DNA of 64,000 nucleotides from DASYDU01 sp050248495. Its GTDB lineage: Bacteria > Planctomycetota > Planctomycetia > Pirellulales > Lacipirellulaceae. Positions within the stretch are counted from its first letter, which is position 1. Every line of letters starts with the position of its first letter. The notes beneath the pieces were generated by a model, which saw nothing but the letters and a program-made list of their open reading frames with translations, was not told the origin of the DNA and searched no databases. The stretch spans positions 1 to 64,000 of the forward strand of contig JBFWSG010000017.1 of the NCBI GenBank assembly GCA_050248495.1. Reading direction: 5' to 3'. A program made the position numbers and the translations under genes. Below, piece by piece: positions 8,165 to 16,720 of the stretch.

Positions 8165-8767
8165 CTAGGACACTCGGCGGACGACGCCCGTGACGACGCC
8201 AAGCACCTGGGCCGTCTTCGAGTAGATCGGCTTCATCGACGAATTGGCGGGTTGCAGCCGGATGCGATTGGCTTCGGGGAACCAGTACTTGAGTGTGGCG
8301 TCGCCGTCGTCGGTCATGGCCACGACAATATCGCCCTTGTGAGCGGTGCGGGCCTTGCGGCAGATCACCACGTCGCCATCCGAAATCTGAGCCTCGATCA
8401 TCGAGTCGCCCTTAACTTTCAACGCGAACTGGTTTTTACGCTGGGGGAACCAGTCCTCGAACTCGAAGCGGTCGCCTTGCTCGATTGCCTCGGTGAGGTT
8501 GCCGGCCGCGATCTGACCGACCAGCGGCATCCCTTTTTCTTCCTTGTATTCCTCGTTGATCTGGATTGCCCGCGACATGTTCGGCTCACGGGTGATCAGG
8601 CCCTTCTTCTCCAGGGCTTTCAAATGGCACATCACTCCGTTGGGAGAGCTGATCCCGAAGTTGTCGCCGATTTCGCGAACCGTTGGGCCGTAACCGCGGT
8701 TGGTGATCAACTCGCGGATAAACTCAAACACCTCGCGCTGACGGGAGGTAAGTTGTGACAGGTTCAT
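8165..8767 (-). CDS. lexA: LexA SOS-response repressor
   Basis: The 200-residue repressor and self-cleaving serine protease has all key parts. The N-terminal winged helix (LTSRQREVFEFI, GYGPTVREIG) binds DNA. The cleavage site is Ala88-Gly89 in GQIAAGNLTEA. The catalytic dyad is Ser122 (in VKGDSMIEA) and Lys160 (in DATLKYW). RecA filaments would trigger self-cleavage and lift repression of DNA-repair genes. The length matches the family. The gene has a 132-nt leader behind a promoter overlaid by two identical boxes (8917-8946), which fits autoregulation. No other SOS gene is obvious in the window. Confidence 0.96.
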   Translation of the reverse strand: MNLSQLTSRQREVFEFIRELITNRGYGPTVREIGDNFGISSPNGVMCHLKALEKKGLITREPNMSRAIQINEEYKEEKGMPLVGQIAAGNLTEAIEQGDRFEFEDWFPQRKNQFALKVKGDSMIEAQISDGDVVICRKARTAHKGDIVVAMTDDGDATLKYWFPEANRIRLQPANSSMKPIYSKTAQVLGVVTGVVRRVS

Positions 8768-9117
8768 GAAGAGAGCACTCCGAGTATGTTGTTTGTGGGC
8801 GGGCGACGCCGATCATGCATCGGCACAGTCGCATCGGCACGGGCGCGTCAGCTGCGCTGCGTCCACTTGCCGGATCGCTGGCGGGGCTGGCAGGTCGCTA
8901 CTCAAGTTATAATATACGTTCGTACATGGTCAATAGCGTTCGTACAGGTCTTCCGTAAAAAACCGGAATTCGGACGCTCTGGCCAGTCGCCGCTCGACCG
9001 ACCTGGTCCGCCGAAAGTCGTCCCTACCGCTGTTTTCGGCGATTCGCTATGGTAAGCAGCTTCCGCAGCTCCCTGATGCCCAGGGAAGCCGGATGGCCCA
9101 CGGAGGCAAGACGGACC
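8768..9117. other. Regulatory intergenic region between lexA and the monooxygenase gene
   Basis: About 350 bases hold the lexA promoter and repeats (8906-8946), a 132-nt lexA leader and, near the right end, GGAGG (9102-9106), which serves the monooxygenase start at 9118. No further gene was seen. Confidence 0.6.
8906..8946 (-). promoter_or_regulatory. lexA promoter with two direct-repeat operator candidates
   Basis: On the minus strand -35 TTGACC (8933-8928) and -10 TATAAC (8911-8906) are 16 bp apart. The 10-mer CGTTCGTACA (plus-strand reading) occurs at 8917-8926, inside the spacer, and at 8937-8946, just upstream of the -35. The repeats are identical and start 20 bp apart, two helical turns, so two repressors would sit on the same face. 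The core GTTCGTAC/GTACGAAC shares GAAC and GTAC elements with known LexA boxes. Confidence 0.7.
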
Positions 9118-9426
9118 ATGATTCACGTGATCGCCACGATTGAAATCGCCCCCGGGATGCGCGAGGATTTCCTGACGGCGTTTGCCGAGCTGGTGCCGGA
9201 CGTCCGCGCCGAGCAAGGCTGCATCGAATACGGCCCGGCGACCGATCTGGCCACCTCGATCGCCGACCAGCCCGCCCCGCGCGACAACGTCGTCACCGTG
9301 ATCGAAAAATGGCAAAGCGTCGAAGCCCTGAAAAAACACCTCGAGGCCCCTCACATGGTGAGGTATCGACGCGCGGTGAACGACCTGGTTTTGAAAGTTT
9401 CGATTCAGGTGCTGGAGCCGGCTTGA
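9118..9426 (+). CDS. Antibiotic biosynthesis monooxygenase (ABM) domain protein
   Basis: The 102-residue protein has the size and pattern of small ferredoxin-like ABM/quinol monooxygenases such as YgiN. The first strand is MIHVIATIEIAPGM, followed by LVPDVRAEQGCIEY, then VVTVIEKWQSVEALKKHLEAPH with the conserved E-W and H-x-x-H-like region. Such proteins act as dimers on quinone-like substrates without a cofactor; the substrate here is unknown. The ATG at 9118 is preceded by GGAGG 11 nt away. An upstream in-frame ATG would add an unlike leader. proB follows about 100 nt later and need not be linked in function. Confidence 0.8.
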   Translation: MIHVIATIEIAPGMREDFLTAFAELVPDVRAEQGCIEYGPATDLATSIADQPAPRDNVVTVIEKWQSVEALKKHLEAPHMVRYRRAVNDLVLKVSIQVLEPA

Positions 9427-9527
9427 GTATGATGGGGTAGTGGCACGGAATGGGCTGCGCGTTTGTCGCGCTGCGGTCGCGTACCGCCGCCGGCGCGAAC
9501 TCGCTTCTTTTTTTGTCGGTTTTCTCT

Positions 9528-10688
9528 ATGCTCGACCCGGTTCGGCAAGAAGTTGCCACGACATCCAAGACGGTCGTCGTCAAAGTGGGAACGCGCGTCC
9601 TCACGCACGACGACGGCACGCTCGACAACGACCGCGTGACCAGCATCGCGGAACAGCTCGTCTGGCTGATCGAGGACCAGCGGTACGTGGTACTCGTCTC
9701 CAGCGGTGCGGTCGGGGCCGGCATGGGACGTATCGGCTTGCGGCGCAGGCCGACCGACCTCGGGCATTTGCAGGCGGTGGCTGCCGTCGGCCAGAGCCGC
9801 CTCATCGAAGCCTACAATCGAGCCCTGGAACCGCATGGCCGCCACGCAGCTCAGATTCTGCTCACGGCCGACGACTTGAACGATCGCACGCGCTATCTCA
9901 ACGTGCGGAACACGCTGCTGGCCGCCTTCCATTATCAGGCGATTCCGATCGTGAATGAAAACGACACGGTCCGCGTGGACGAATTGGAACGTAGTGTTGG
10001 CGACAACGACCGCCTGGCGGCGATGGTCACCAATCTGCTCCGCGCACCGCTGCTGGTGTTGCTGTCCGACGTCGAAGGCCTTTACGACGGCCATCCCAGC
10101 CGGCCCGAGTCGCAAGTGATTTCCACCGTCGAAAACATCGATGATGCGATCAAAGGCTTCCACGCGCAGACTCCGGTCGATACCGGTCCCAACCACCTGA
10201 GCAAGGGCGGCATGGCGAGCAAACTGGAAGCCGCCCGGCTGGCCACCACGGCGGGCGAAAATGTGATCATCGCCAACGGCCGGCGCAGCGGAGTGCTGAT
10301 GGACATTGCGGCCGGGGCGCCGGTCGGCACGTTGTTCCTGGCCCAGGGGCCCGCCGTCGCTAGTCGCAAACGCTGGATCGGTCTGACGGCCCATCCGGCC
10401 GGCCGATTGCTCCTCGATGCCGGCGCCCAACTGGCCCTCGAAAAGCAGGGCCGCAGCCTTTTAGCGGTCGGCATTTCCGGTGTCACCGGGGAGTTTGCCA
10501 AGGGGGACGTCGTGGCCCTGTGCCGCCTCGACGGCGTCGAAATCGCCCGCGGTCTGACGAATTACAGCTCCGCCGACCTCGTGAAAATCGCCGGCCGTGC
10601 GAAGGAGCAAATCGTGGAAATCCTCGGACAGCGGCCTTATGACGAGGTCATCCACCGCGACAATCTTGCCCTCACCGCTCGAGAGTAG
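9528..10688 (+). CDS. proB: Glutamate 5-kinase
   Basis: This enzyme phosphorylates glutamate to gamma-glutamyl phosphate, the first step of proline synthesis. The 386-residue protein has the amino-acid-kinase domain: VVVKVGTRVLT near the start, LVSSGAVGAGMGRIG, then NENDTVRVDE and VGDNDRLAAMV for substrate and ATP binding. A C-terminal PUA domain follows (about 290-386), as in E. coli ProB. The ATG at 9528 (MLDPVRQE) gives the usual length; an in-frame GTG/ATG further up would add a non-homologous leader. proA is not in the window. Confidence 0.95.
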   Translation: MLDPVRQEVATTSKTVVVKVGTRVLTHDDGTLDNDRVTSIAEQLVWLIEDQRYVVLVSSGAVGAGMGRIGLRRRPTDLGHLQAVAAVGQSRLIEAYNRALEPHGRHAAQILLTADDLNDRTRYLNVRNTLLAAFHYQAIPIVNENDTVRVDELERSVGDNDRLAAMVTNLLRAPLLVLLSDVEGLYDGHPSRPESQVISTVENIDDAIKGFHAQTPVDTGPNHLSKGGMASKLEAARLATTAGENVIIANGRRSGVLMDIAAGAPVGTLFLAQGPAVASRKRWIGLTAHPAGRLLLDAGAQLALEKQGRSLLAVGISGVTGEFAKGDVVALCRLDGVEIARGLTNYSSADLVKIAGRAKEQIVEILGQRPYDEVIHRDNLALTARE

Positions 10689-10715
10689 ATAAAATGCAGC
10701 CCTTGGATAATGTGC

Positions 10716-10768
10716 TATATTTGGGGAGCTTCGGAAGCTTCGCGGAAAGGGATTCCTCCGCTCTCCCC
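10716..10768 (+). promoter_or_regulatory. Structured leader upstream of the P450 gene
   Basis: A -10-like TATATT (10716-10721) is followed by GGGGAG (10723-10728), which pairs with CTCCCC (10763-10768). This outer stem encloses two smaller hairpins: AGCTTCGGAAGCT, and GCGGAA...TTCCTCCGC. The three-way shape could be an RNA leader or an operator cluster. The -35 is not clear, so the promoter part is weak. Confidence 0.4.
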
Positions 10769-10871
10769 CAGATGCTGCCGTTGGGCCAGGGTAGTGGCCG
10801 GCGCGTGGCCGAGCAGGTGAGGTCGGACCTCACCAGCGACGGTACGAATGCTTTCGATCGGTTCTCCCGTA

Positions 10872-12380
10872 ATGTCCCCTGGTATTGCTCCCCTCGTCAC
10901 CGCTCCACAGCCACCGATTTGGCAGGTGGACCTCGGGGAGTTTTCCAGAGACTTGTTCCATCGGATCCGCGGGCTCCACGATGAATTTGGCCCACTGGGC
11001 GTGATCCAGGATGGCGGCCAGAAAGTGGCCTTCTTGTTCAGCCCGGAGCTGAACCAACAGGTGCTGAGCGACACGACGCGCTACCAGGCTCGCTTCTTTG
11101 CGATTCGCGGTCCCAAGAATTCGGCCCAGCGCCGGCTCACGGGTGGCCTGCTCTCGATGAACGGCCAGCAACACCGCCGCAACCGCCGGATGGTGAAGGA
11201 ACCGTTCGGCCGCCGCGCCATCGCCACCTACACCGACGCCATCGCCCGGATGACGGACGCGATGCTCGATACCTGGAAGCCGGGCGAGGTCCGCGACGTC
11301 GCCGAAGAAATGCGGCGATACATGCTCCAGGTCACTAGCACGCTACTGTTCGGCTTGGATGAGCCGGAACTGGCCCTGCGGTTGGGCGACATGATCGCCG
11401 AATGGGTCACGATGAACGACGAGTTGGGCGCCGGAGCGCTCGTGCCCAACGAAACATTCAGCAAACGGTACGAATACCTGCTGCAGTACGCCGAGCAGCT
11501 CGAAGCGGAAATCCTGCAGATGATCCGCCGGCGGCGTGAGTCGAATGTGTTGGGAAAGGACGTGCTCTCGATTCTGGTGCGGATGCACGACGAAGAGGGC
11601 GGCCTCACCGACGAAGAGCTGGTCGGCCAGGCCGCGGTACTGTTCTCGGCGGCCCACATGACCACGGCCCATTCACTTTGCTGGACATTGTTCCTCCTGG
11701 GCGAACATCCCTCGATCATGCAGCGGCTCTGGAGCGAATGGCAGCAACAAGGCGACGCGCTCGAGATGCCGTCGCAAGCCGCGCCGGAAGGGGCCGTCTG
11801 GGGCGATGCCGCCAATCAAGGAGAATACGGCGAATCGCTCTCGCTCCTGGAGCGCGTCATCAAAGAGAGCATGCGAGTCGCACCGGCGTCGGCCTATTCA
11901 CAGCGGATCAACGTGGAAGCGGTGGAGCTGGGGCCCTACCGGCTACCTCGCGGCACGGGCATTGTCTTCACACCACTCGTAACGCATCACCTGGCCTCGA
12001 CTTTCCCCGAACCGAATCGCTTCCTGCCGGACCGCTGGCTCACGGCCAAGCCGTCGCCCTATGCCTACCATCCCTTCGGCGCCGGGGCGCGGATGTGCAT
12101 CGGCGGCCCGCTGGCGCTAGAGATCATGCGCGTCGGGCTGCGGCGAATTCTCTCGCGCTACCGCCTCTCGGTAGTGGGCGGGACCGACGTAAGCGCCCAC
12201 GTCGAGTCGACGATGCTGGTTCCCACCAACGGCGTCTGGATGTCGGTCCACGAACCGGACGGCCGCTTCGATTCTGCCTCGGTGGCCGGCAACATTCACG
12301 AGTTGGTCGATCTGGTGGAAGTGCCGGGCTGGACGGCGGGCAAATGCCACATCATTTCGTCAGTAGCGTCGCCACGCTAA
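10872..12380 (+). CDS. Cytochrome P450
   Basis: The 502-residue haem monooxygenase has all three diagnostic P450 motifs. The I-helix segment is FSAAHMTTAHSLCW, with A-x-x-T-T where A/G-G-x-D/E-T is usual. The K-helix ExxR is in IKESMRVAP. The haem-binding loop is FGAGARMCIGG, with the ligand Cys near residue 409. The protein has no N-terminal membrane anchor, so it should be soluble and need a separate ferredoxin or reductase, which is not encoded nearby. The ATG at 10872 (MSPGIAPLV) is chosen; ATG 10848 is possible. The substrate is unknown. The 3' end overlaps the convergent peptidase gene by 4 nt. Confidence 0.93.
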   Translation: MSPGIAPLVTAPQPPIWQVDLGEFSRDLFHRIRGLHDEFGPLGVIQDGGQKVAFLFSPELNQQVLSDTTRYQARFFAIRGPKNSAQRRLTGGLLSMNGQQHRRNRRMVKEPFGRRAIATYTDAIARMTDAMLDTWKPGEVRDVAEEMRRYMLQVTSTLLFGLDEPELALRLGDMIAEWVTMNDELGAGALVPNETFSKRYEYLLQYAEQLEAEILQMIRRRRESNVLGKDVLSILVRMHDEEGGLTDEELVGQAAVLFSAAHMTTAHSLCWTLFLLGEHPSIMQRLWSEWQQQGDALEMPSQAAPEGAVWGDAANQGEYGESLSLLERVIKESMRVAPASAYSQRINVEAVELGPYRLPRGTGIVFTPLVTHHLASTFPEPNRFLPDRWLTAKPSPYAYHPFGAGARMCIGGPLALEIMRVGLRRILSRYRLSVVGGTDVSAHVESTMLVPTNGVWMSVHEPDGRFDSASVAGNIHELVDLVEVPGWTAGKCHIISSVASPR

Positions 12381-14383
12381 GTCGCGGCAGCAGCATTTGA
12401 CGCCGGCTTTTCACGCATTCGCCATCCCAGCAACACACCCGCGACAGCCAAGTGCATCGCACTACCTGGCTCGGGAACGGCCGCTAAGCCGCCGCTACCA
12501 GCCATTTCTCCAAGATGGTTCCGCCAAATCGTGTAGTCGGCGGCATCCACGATGCCGTTCCCGTTCCCATCCGCGGAGGCATTCGACGTTCCAAAGTTCG
12601 ATTTCCAGAAACTGTAGTCGTTTGCGTCTACAATGCCGCTCCCATCGTAATCACCTTGAGGCGTCGACGTTAATTCCGCCCTCGCCCACCATGCAACGGC
12701 ATAATTTTGTGTTACACCAGCGTCTTCATCGTGCTGTCGTACCCAAAACTCGTACTCGCCCGTTTCAGGAATCTGGAAAAACAAGTGTTCTGTCGTGCCA
12801 ACGGCGCTATCTGACGAAGCGATAGTTTGAGTAATGCTTCCGGCAAATTTCGGAAGTAGGTAGATGTCCAAATCGTCAATTACTGAGTCGTCAGGGGGAC
12901 TAAGGCCGTCATCGACGTATTCCCGGAATGTGTCTCCTGCATTGTATTGGCCAACTGGTGCGGTGTCCGTCGCAAACTCAACCTTTCGATCCCAAGCCAA
13001 AGTTATTGAAATGAAACTGCCGCCCATCAATTCACCGTCGAATTGATACCGATTGATCTCGCCAGCGCCCAATGTTGTCCCGTAGTCCCACCCAAGAGTC
13101 GGTATATCGGCTTCGTCAAAGTCGTGTTCGCCTGCTGCAAACTGCGTTCTCGCTCGATCGGCATTAAGATGACCGGTCCCCATTTCGACATCCAACGGGA
13201 CACTACTTCCTATTCCGTCGGTGGAATCATCCCACGCTTCCGAATCAAACCAAGTAGGGTTGGCATTTCCAGGCTGGGCCACCTTCAATACAGTTCGTGA
13301 CATTCCCAGCAAGCCACCTTGTGGCACGGGGTCCGACGCACCGGGCGGTATCACGGTGCCATTGTCGATAAATTTGTCGGCCGAATTCATCAACACGGCT
13401 TTCATCGTTTCGTGGCGACGGGAATTCACTGCGTTCCATCCACCATTAGCGATTCGTTCATTGGCATACTGCAGCAACAAAGCGGCCGTCCCCGTCACGT
13501 GAGGTGCTGCAAAACTGGTGCCACTATCCATTATTACTGCGTTGAGTCCAGTCATATCGAGGTTGTCACCGGGCGCGAGCAAGCCGATCGACGTCCGATC
13601 ACCTTCGGCGTCGAAACTTTGGTCATTTCCTGCCGCAACACGCCGGTACACGCCGCCTTCTAACGTCGAATAGGCAACAGCAATTCCATTGAAGTTATCT
13701 TTTGGGACCGGATTCAGGTTTCCTTCGTAGCCCGAAGCGACGTACAGAACGTCGTGTTCACGGGCCGACCAATCGACGAATTGAGTTAGGTGCTGATTAC
13801 CGTCGTTCAAATTGTGCGTTGCGTCGAATGGATTTCCAAAGCTCATATTGATGGCCCGAACATCGATGCCTGGTAGAGTTGCGATATGGTTGACCGTCAC
13901 TGCGGCCTCTTGATCGTACGGCGCGGGCGGCGACCCCGGATCAGTAGCGGCCGAATATAGTGCGGCTCCTAATGCCACGCCTGTCGGAGCAGTTCTCGGA
14001 CCAGCACCATCCGGGTCGACCATGTCAGTACCAATGATAACACTTGCCGTTGACTCCGCATGATCGTCGGTATAGAGGTTTGCGATTGCTCCTCCGCTTG
14101 TGGTTCGTCGATAAACTTCGGTTGGAATGACATCTGGGCTAGAATGCGCCGAATCGTCATTCCCTCCGTTTGCGACCGCCTTGCCCGGCCTGGATAGGTC
14201 CACCTGACCAATTGCGACGGCTGGTACTGGACCGACGCTGCCGCCATTCATTGGCGTTCCGTTCGCAAGCGTTAGCCCTGCTGAATTGATACCGTTTGGG
14301 CCAATCGACAACGCGCTCCCGAAAGCCGACTGGCTCCATAGTACGGCGCACAACAATACGCATACGTTGCTTTGACGTGTCAT
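12377..14383 (-). CDS. Secreted S8 (subtilisin-like) peptidase with dockerin and PEP-CTERM tail
   Basis: The 668-residue exported protein has a signal peptide (1-24) and a subtilisin-like domain. Its catalytic residues read as Asp62 (AIGQVDLSRPG), His108 (DDHAESTASVI) and Ser290 (DSGTSFAAPHVTGTA). The oxyanion-hole Asn, normally in an AAGN-type motif, appears to be Tyr219 (VASGYEGN). A type I dockerin pair (GDYDGSGIVDANDYSFW, DGNGNGIVDAADYTIW) lies near 582-632, and the end has VPEPGSAMHL, a helix and a basic tail. The start overlaps the upstream stop (ATGA), so it is coupled to that gene. By eye GC content is lower here than in the neighbours. It may be a weak peptidase or a binding protein. 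Confidence 0.82.
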   Translation of the reverse strand: MTRQSNVCVLLCAVLWSQSAFGSALSIGPNGINSAGLTLANGTPMNGGSVGPVPAVAIGQVDLSRPGKAVANGGNDDSAHSSPDVIPTEVYRRTTSGGAIANLYTDDHAESTASVIIGTDMVDPDGAGPRTAPTGVALGAALYSAATDPGSPPAPYDQEAAVTVNHIATLPGIDVRAINMSFGNPFDATHNLNDGNQHLTQFVDWSAREHDVLYVASGYEGNLNPVPKDNFNGIAVAYSTLEGGVYRRVAAGNDQSFDAEGDRTSIGLLAPGDNLDMTGLNAVIMDSGTSFAAPHVTGTAALLLQYANERIANGGWNAVNSRRHETMKAVLMNSADKFIDNGTVIPPGASDPVPQGGLLGMSRTVLKVAQPGNANPTWFDSEAWDDSTDGIGSSVPLDVEMGTGHLNADRARTQFAAGEHDFDEADIPTLGWDYGTTLGAGEINRYQFDGELMGGSFISITLAWDRKVEFATDTAPVGQYNAGDTFREYVDDGLSPPDDSVIDDLDIYLLPKFAGSITQTIASSDSAVGTTEHLFFQIPETGEYEFWVRQHDEDAGVTQNYAVAWWARAELTSTPQGDYDGSGIVDANDYSFWKSNFGTSNASADGNGNGIVDAADYTIWRNHLGEMAGSGGLAAVPEPGSAMHLAVAGVLLGWRMREKPASNAAAAT

Positions 14384-15006
14384 TTTCCATCCTTTTTTCC
14401 TCTAGTTGGTATAATCTCAATGCGGCGCATCAGACTCACCACTGCCTTGTCCGAATCGAACAGTTGCACTTCGTAAGCTCCAGGATCAAGTTTGCCTAGC
14501 GGAATCCAGTAGTAGTAATGCCGCTCGTCGTCGGTTGCCGGCCGAGGTTTTGTCTCGTGGTAGGCCAAGACCACCTTATCTTTTTCAACCGCAACACTGT
14601 CGATAGCCCACCACGTTGGATTGCTAGGACCTGAACCTAAATACGCAACCAACCAAAAACTTCCCCGCTCAGGCTCCGATCTATTTAGGAGTACCGGCGC
14701 ATCCACGCGCCGTGGACCGGTTAGAGCGTCGAGGCTTGCCGACAGAGCGTCATACAAGTTTGTCGCATCGACGATGAACGTATTTGAACCACCTTTTGAA
14801 ACATTGTGGATTTGTTGCAAAAAGACTTCGGGGTCCCATTTGCCATTCGTTTGTATCCGCGCCTCTCGAACGTGTTGCAATCCTTTCTGCGGACTCGTCG
14901 TGATTATCTCTGACAGTGGAATTACGCGCACTTCGTCACCGGCGGCGCTAACCGCGCAGCACAGCAGACAGATTACGACTCCACAAGTGGCAACAAAGCG
15001 ACTCAT
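14380..15006 (-). CDS. Exported protein of unknown function coupled to the S8 peptidase
   Basis: The 208-residue protein starts at ATG 15006 with GAGG about 6 nt upstream; the in-frame TTG at 15018 is less likely. It has a signal peptide (VATCGVVICLLCCAVSAAG). The body ends in a segment resembling a beta-rich domain (YYYWIPLGKLDPGAYEVQLFD). The text WKAY/FWLVAYLGSGPSNPTWW and the many aromatic residues recall planctomycete secreted proteins, but no family was recognised. Its stop and the peptidase start share ATGA, so the proteins are made together. It could be a partner, inhibitor or folding helper of the peptidase. Confidence 0.65.
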   Translation of the reverse strand: MSRFVATCGVVICLLCCAVSAAGDEVRVIPLSEIITTSPQKGLQHVREARIQTNGKWDPEVFLQQIHNVSKGGSNTFIVDATNLYDALSASLDALTGPRRVDAPVLLNRSEPERGSFWLVAYLGSGPSNPTWWAIDSVAVEKDKVVLAYHETKPRPATDDERHYYYWIPLGKLDPGAYEVQLFDSDKAVVSLMRRIEIIPTRGKKDGK

Positions 15007-15355
15007 TTTCGACCTCAATCCCGGACAAGGGGTTTATGCGACCCTAGCACAATCTGCCAGTCGATTGCAAAAACTTCCTGCAATCTTAACGGCAGCAATT
15101 CTACCACCCGGCGAGATAGGCAACTTGCATCCGATGATTGAATTCGCTGGCCGCCGATGATCTTATTTCTGCTCGTGCCTACCGGAAATCTTGTCGCAGT
15201 TCATTGACGTGCGACTAGTGACAACCATGCGTCACCGGAGTAACCATGTCGAGTCGCCGATTCAAACGTGGGAGCGCTAAGCACCAGATCGGACACAGGG
15301 TTCCGCTCAGTTCGGATTTCTCACCACCAAGTCACGGCGAGCACGGCGAAGAAGG
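15007..15355. other. Intergenic region with a dyad and a short CACGGCGA repeat
   Basis: About 350 bases without a gene. GATTGCA (15063-15069) and TGCAATC (15079-15085) form an inverted repeat 55-80 nt before the exported-protein start. This could be an operator, and its half-sites resemble those at 3532-3546. At 15333-15349 the 8-mer CACGGCGA is repeated with a 9-nt period. No tRNA or terminator was found. Confidence 0.4.
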
Positions 15356-15928
15356 TTAAGTTATTTCGCTCGATTTGACGGCCGCAAACAGGTAGCCGTC
15401 GCGCGGATCGGGTCCCAAATTCGGCGAAAAGATGTAGCGCCGCAACGTGCCTTCGAGCGTAAGGCCCGACTTCGCCAGCACGCGGGCCGACGCGACATTC
15501 TCCGGATCGCAAAAGGCCTGCACGCGCCAGATCTCCGGGTGACTCAGCCAAACCGGCACCAACGCGCTCGTCGTCTCGGTCGCATAACCGTTGCCCCATT
15601 CTGCCTTCGCCACGTAGTAGCCGAACTGGATTACGTGGTTCTCAATCCGACGGCAGCCGATCGAGCCAACGATGGCGCCGCCGCTCTTGCGCGTCATCAA
15701 CCAGCTCTGAAATTCGACTTCCGTGCCGGTGAGAGGTCGGGTGATGCGCTCGCGCGTCTGTTCAACGTTCTGATGCGCCGGCCAGAGCAGGAACCGCGTC
15801 ACTTCGGGATCGCTCGTGCAACGCTCGAATAACTCCGGCGCATCCGCGGCGACCGCTCGGCGCAAGACGAGCCGCGCGGTCTCGATGCGTTCCGGATAGT
15901 TCAAAGCTAATAGGCCGGTGTTTTCCAT
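15356..15928 (-). CDS. GNAT family N-acetyltransferase (RimJ/RimL-like)
   Basis: The 190-residue protein transfers an acetyl group from acetyl-CoA to an amine, typically a protein N-terminus or small molecule. Family text is clear: IETARLVLRRAVAADAPELFE at the start, GSIGCRR in the core, YYVAKAEWGNGYATETTSAL with the acetyl-CoA loop (Q/RxxGxG/A-like WGNGYA), then FCDPENVASARVLAKSGLTLEG, a hallmark of the RimJ group. The ATG at 15928 (MENTGLLAL) is chosen over an upstream GTG at 15997, because the family starts about 15 residues before ETARL. The substrate cannot be told from sequence. Confidence 0.88.
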   Translation of the reverse strand: MENTGLLALNYPERIETARLVLRRAVAADAPELFERCTSDPEVTRFLLWPAHQNVEQTRERITRPLTGTEVEFQSWLMTRKSGGAIVGSIGCRRIENHVIQFGYYVAKAEWGNGYATETTSALVPVWLSHPEIWRVQAFCDPENVASARVLAKSGLTLEGTLRRYIFSPNLGPDPRDGYLFAAVKSSEIT

Positions 15929-16102
15929 GCGGGGGAAGACATTGTCGAAACGGCTGCGGTTCGCTGTGCGCGGCCGCGAATCCAGGCATGAAACCACGGT
16001 TGTGGCGTTTTGGCAACGCGAATTTGCGGGAGAAATGCCGGCTGATTAGGGTGGAAATTAGCATCCGCTCGTTCCCCCCTCCCACGGCTTCGCTCCGCTC
16101 CC

Positions 16103-16621
16103 ATGCGTTCGCTCATTTCGGCCGCCTTATTTTCCGTTGCCGTCGCCGTTGCGTCGTGCTCTGCCACCCATGCCCAGCAAGTGGCCAGTGATGCCGAGAT
16201 CGCCGCCGCCCGCCGCGACCTGGCCGCCGCCAAACTCGAATCGCAGCTCTACATCCAAAACGAATACGACTGTGCACGCCGCGAACTGAATGCAGCCATT
16301 CGCGTGGCGGACGAAGAGGTCCGCACGATGCGGCGAAACTTGAAGTCTTTTGGGCCGTTCAATCCGTTCGCTTACGGCCAGTTGCCGGCGTTCCACTATC
16401 GCAACGCCCGGCTCTGCCTCGCCGAAGCGGAAGCGCGGAGGCGGCTCTTGATCGACGAACGTAGCAATCTGGTGCGCACCAAGGGCACCGAGTTCGCCTT
16501 GATGCAGCTCAATGTGGAAGCGGCCCGCGCGCGGCTCGTTGAGCTCTCGGGCGGCGGCGTGATCGAACTCGACGTCGTCAAAGACAATGCGGCCTTGTCG
16601 CCGGCCGCCTCGCTACGGTGA
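16103..16621 (+). CDS. Exported protein with long helical region, possible lipoprotein
   Basis: The 172-residue protein begins with a hydrophobic signal (LISAALFSVAVAVASCSATHAQ). It contains VASC, which fits a lipobox, but a cut after THA is also possible. The rest is rich in Ala, Glu and Arg in heptad-like order (AEIAAARRDLAAAKLESQ; AEAEARRRLLIDERSNLV), so long helices or a coiled coil are expected. No known domain was recognised. It lies alone, about 100 nt before the purF gene on the same strand. It probably sits in the periplasm or on a membrane. Confidence 0.6.
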   Translation: MRSLISAALFSVAVAVASCSATHAQQVASDAEIAAARRDLAAAKLESQLYIQNEYDCARRELNAAIRVADEEVRTMRRNLKSFGPFNPFAYGQLPAFHYRNARLCLAEAEARRRLLIDERSNLVRTKGTEFALMQLNVEAARARLVELSGGGVIELDVVKDNAALSPAASLR

Positions 16622-16645
16622 AAGATGCGGCCGATTTGGCGGCCG

Positions 16646-16712
16646 TTGAGGGACAGGCCCAGAACGCGTAGAATTGCAGTCTAGGGTTCTTCCCTCCCAC
16701 CCCCGGACTGCA
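16646..16712 (+). promoter_or_regulatory. purF promoter with TGCAGTC/GACTGCA dyad
   Basis: -35 TTGAGG (16646-16651) and -10 TAGAAT (16669-16674) are 17 bp apart. TGCAGTC (16675-16681) and GACTGCA (16706-16712) form a perfect 7-bp inverted repeat flanking the expected transcription start, ending 8 nt before the purF ATG. It may be an operator or a leader hairpin that hides the ribosome site. Confidence 0.5.
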
Positions 16713-16720
16713 CGGCCTTC

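Noticed and set aside
15333..15349. CACGGCGA repeats as a CRISPR or satellite array
   Set aside because: Only two short units with a 9-nt period; too small and without spacers.
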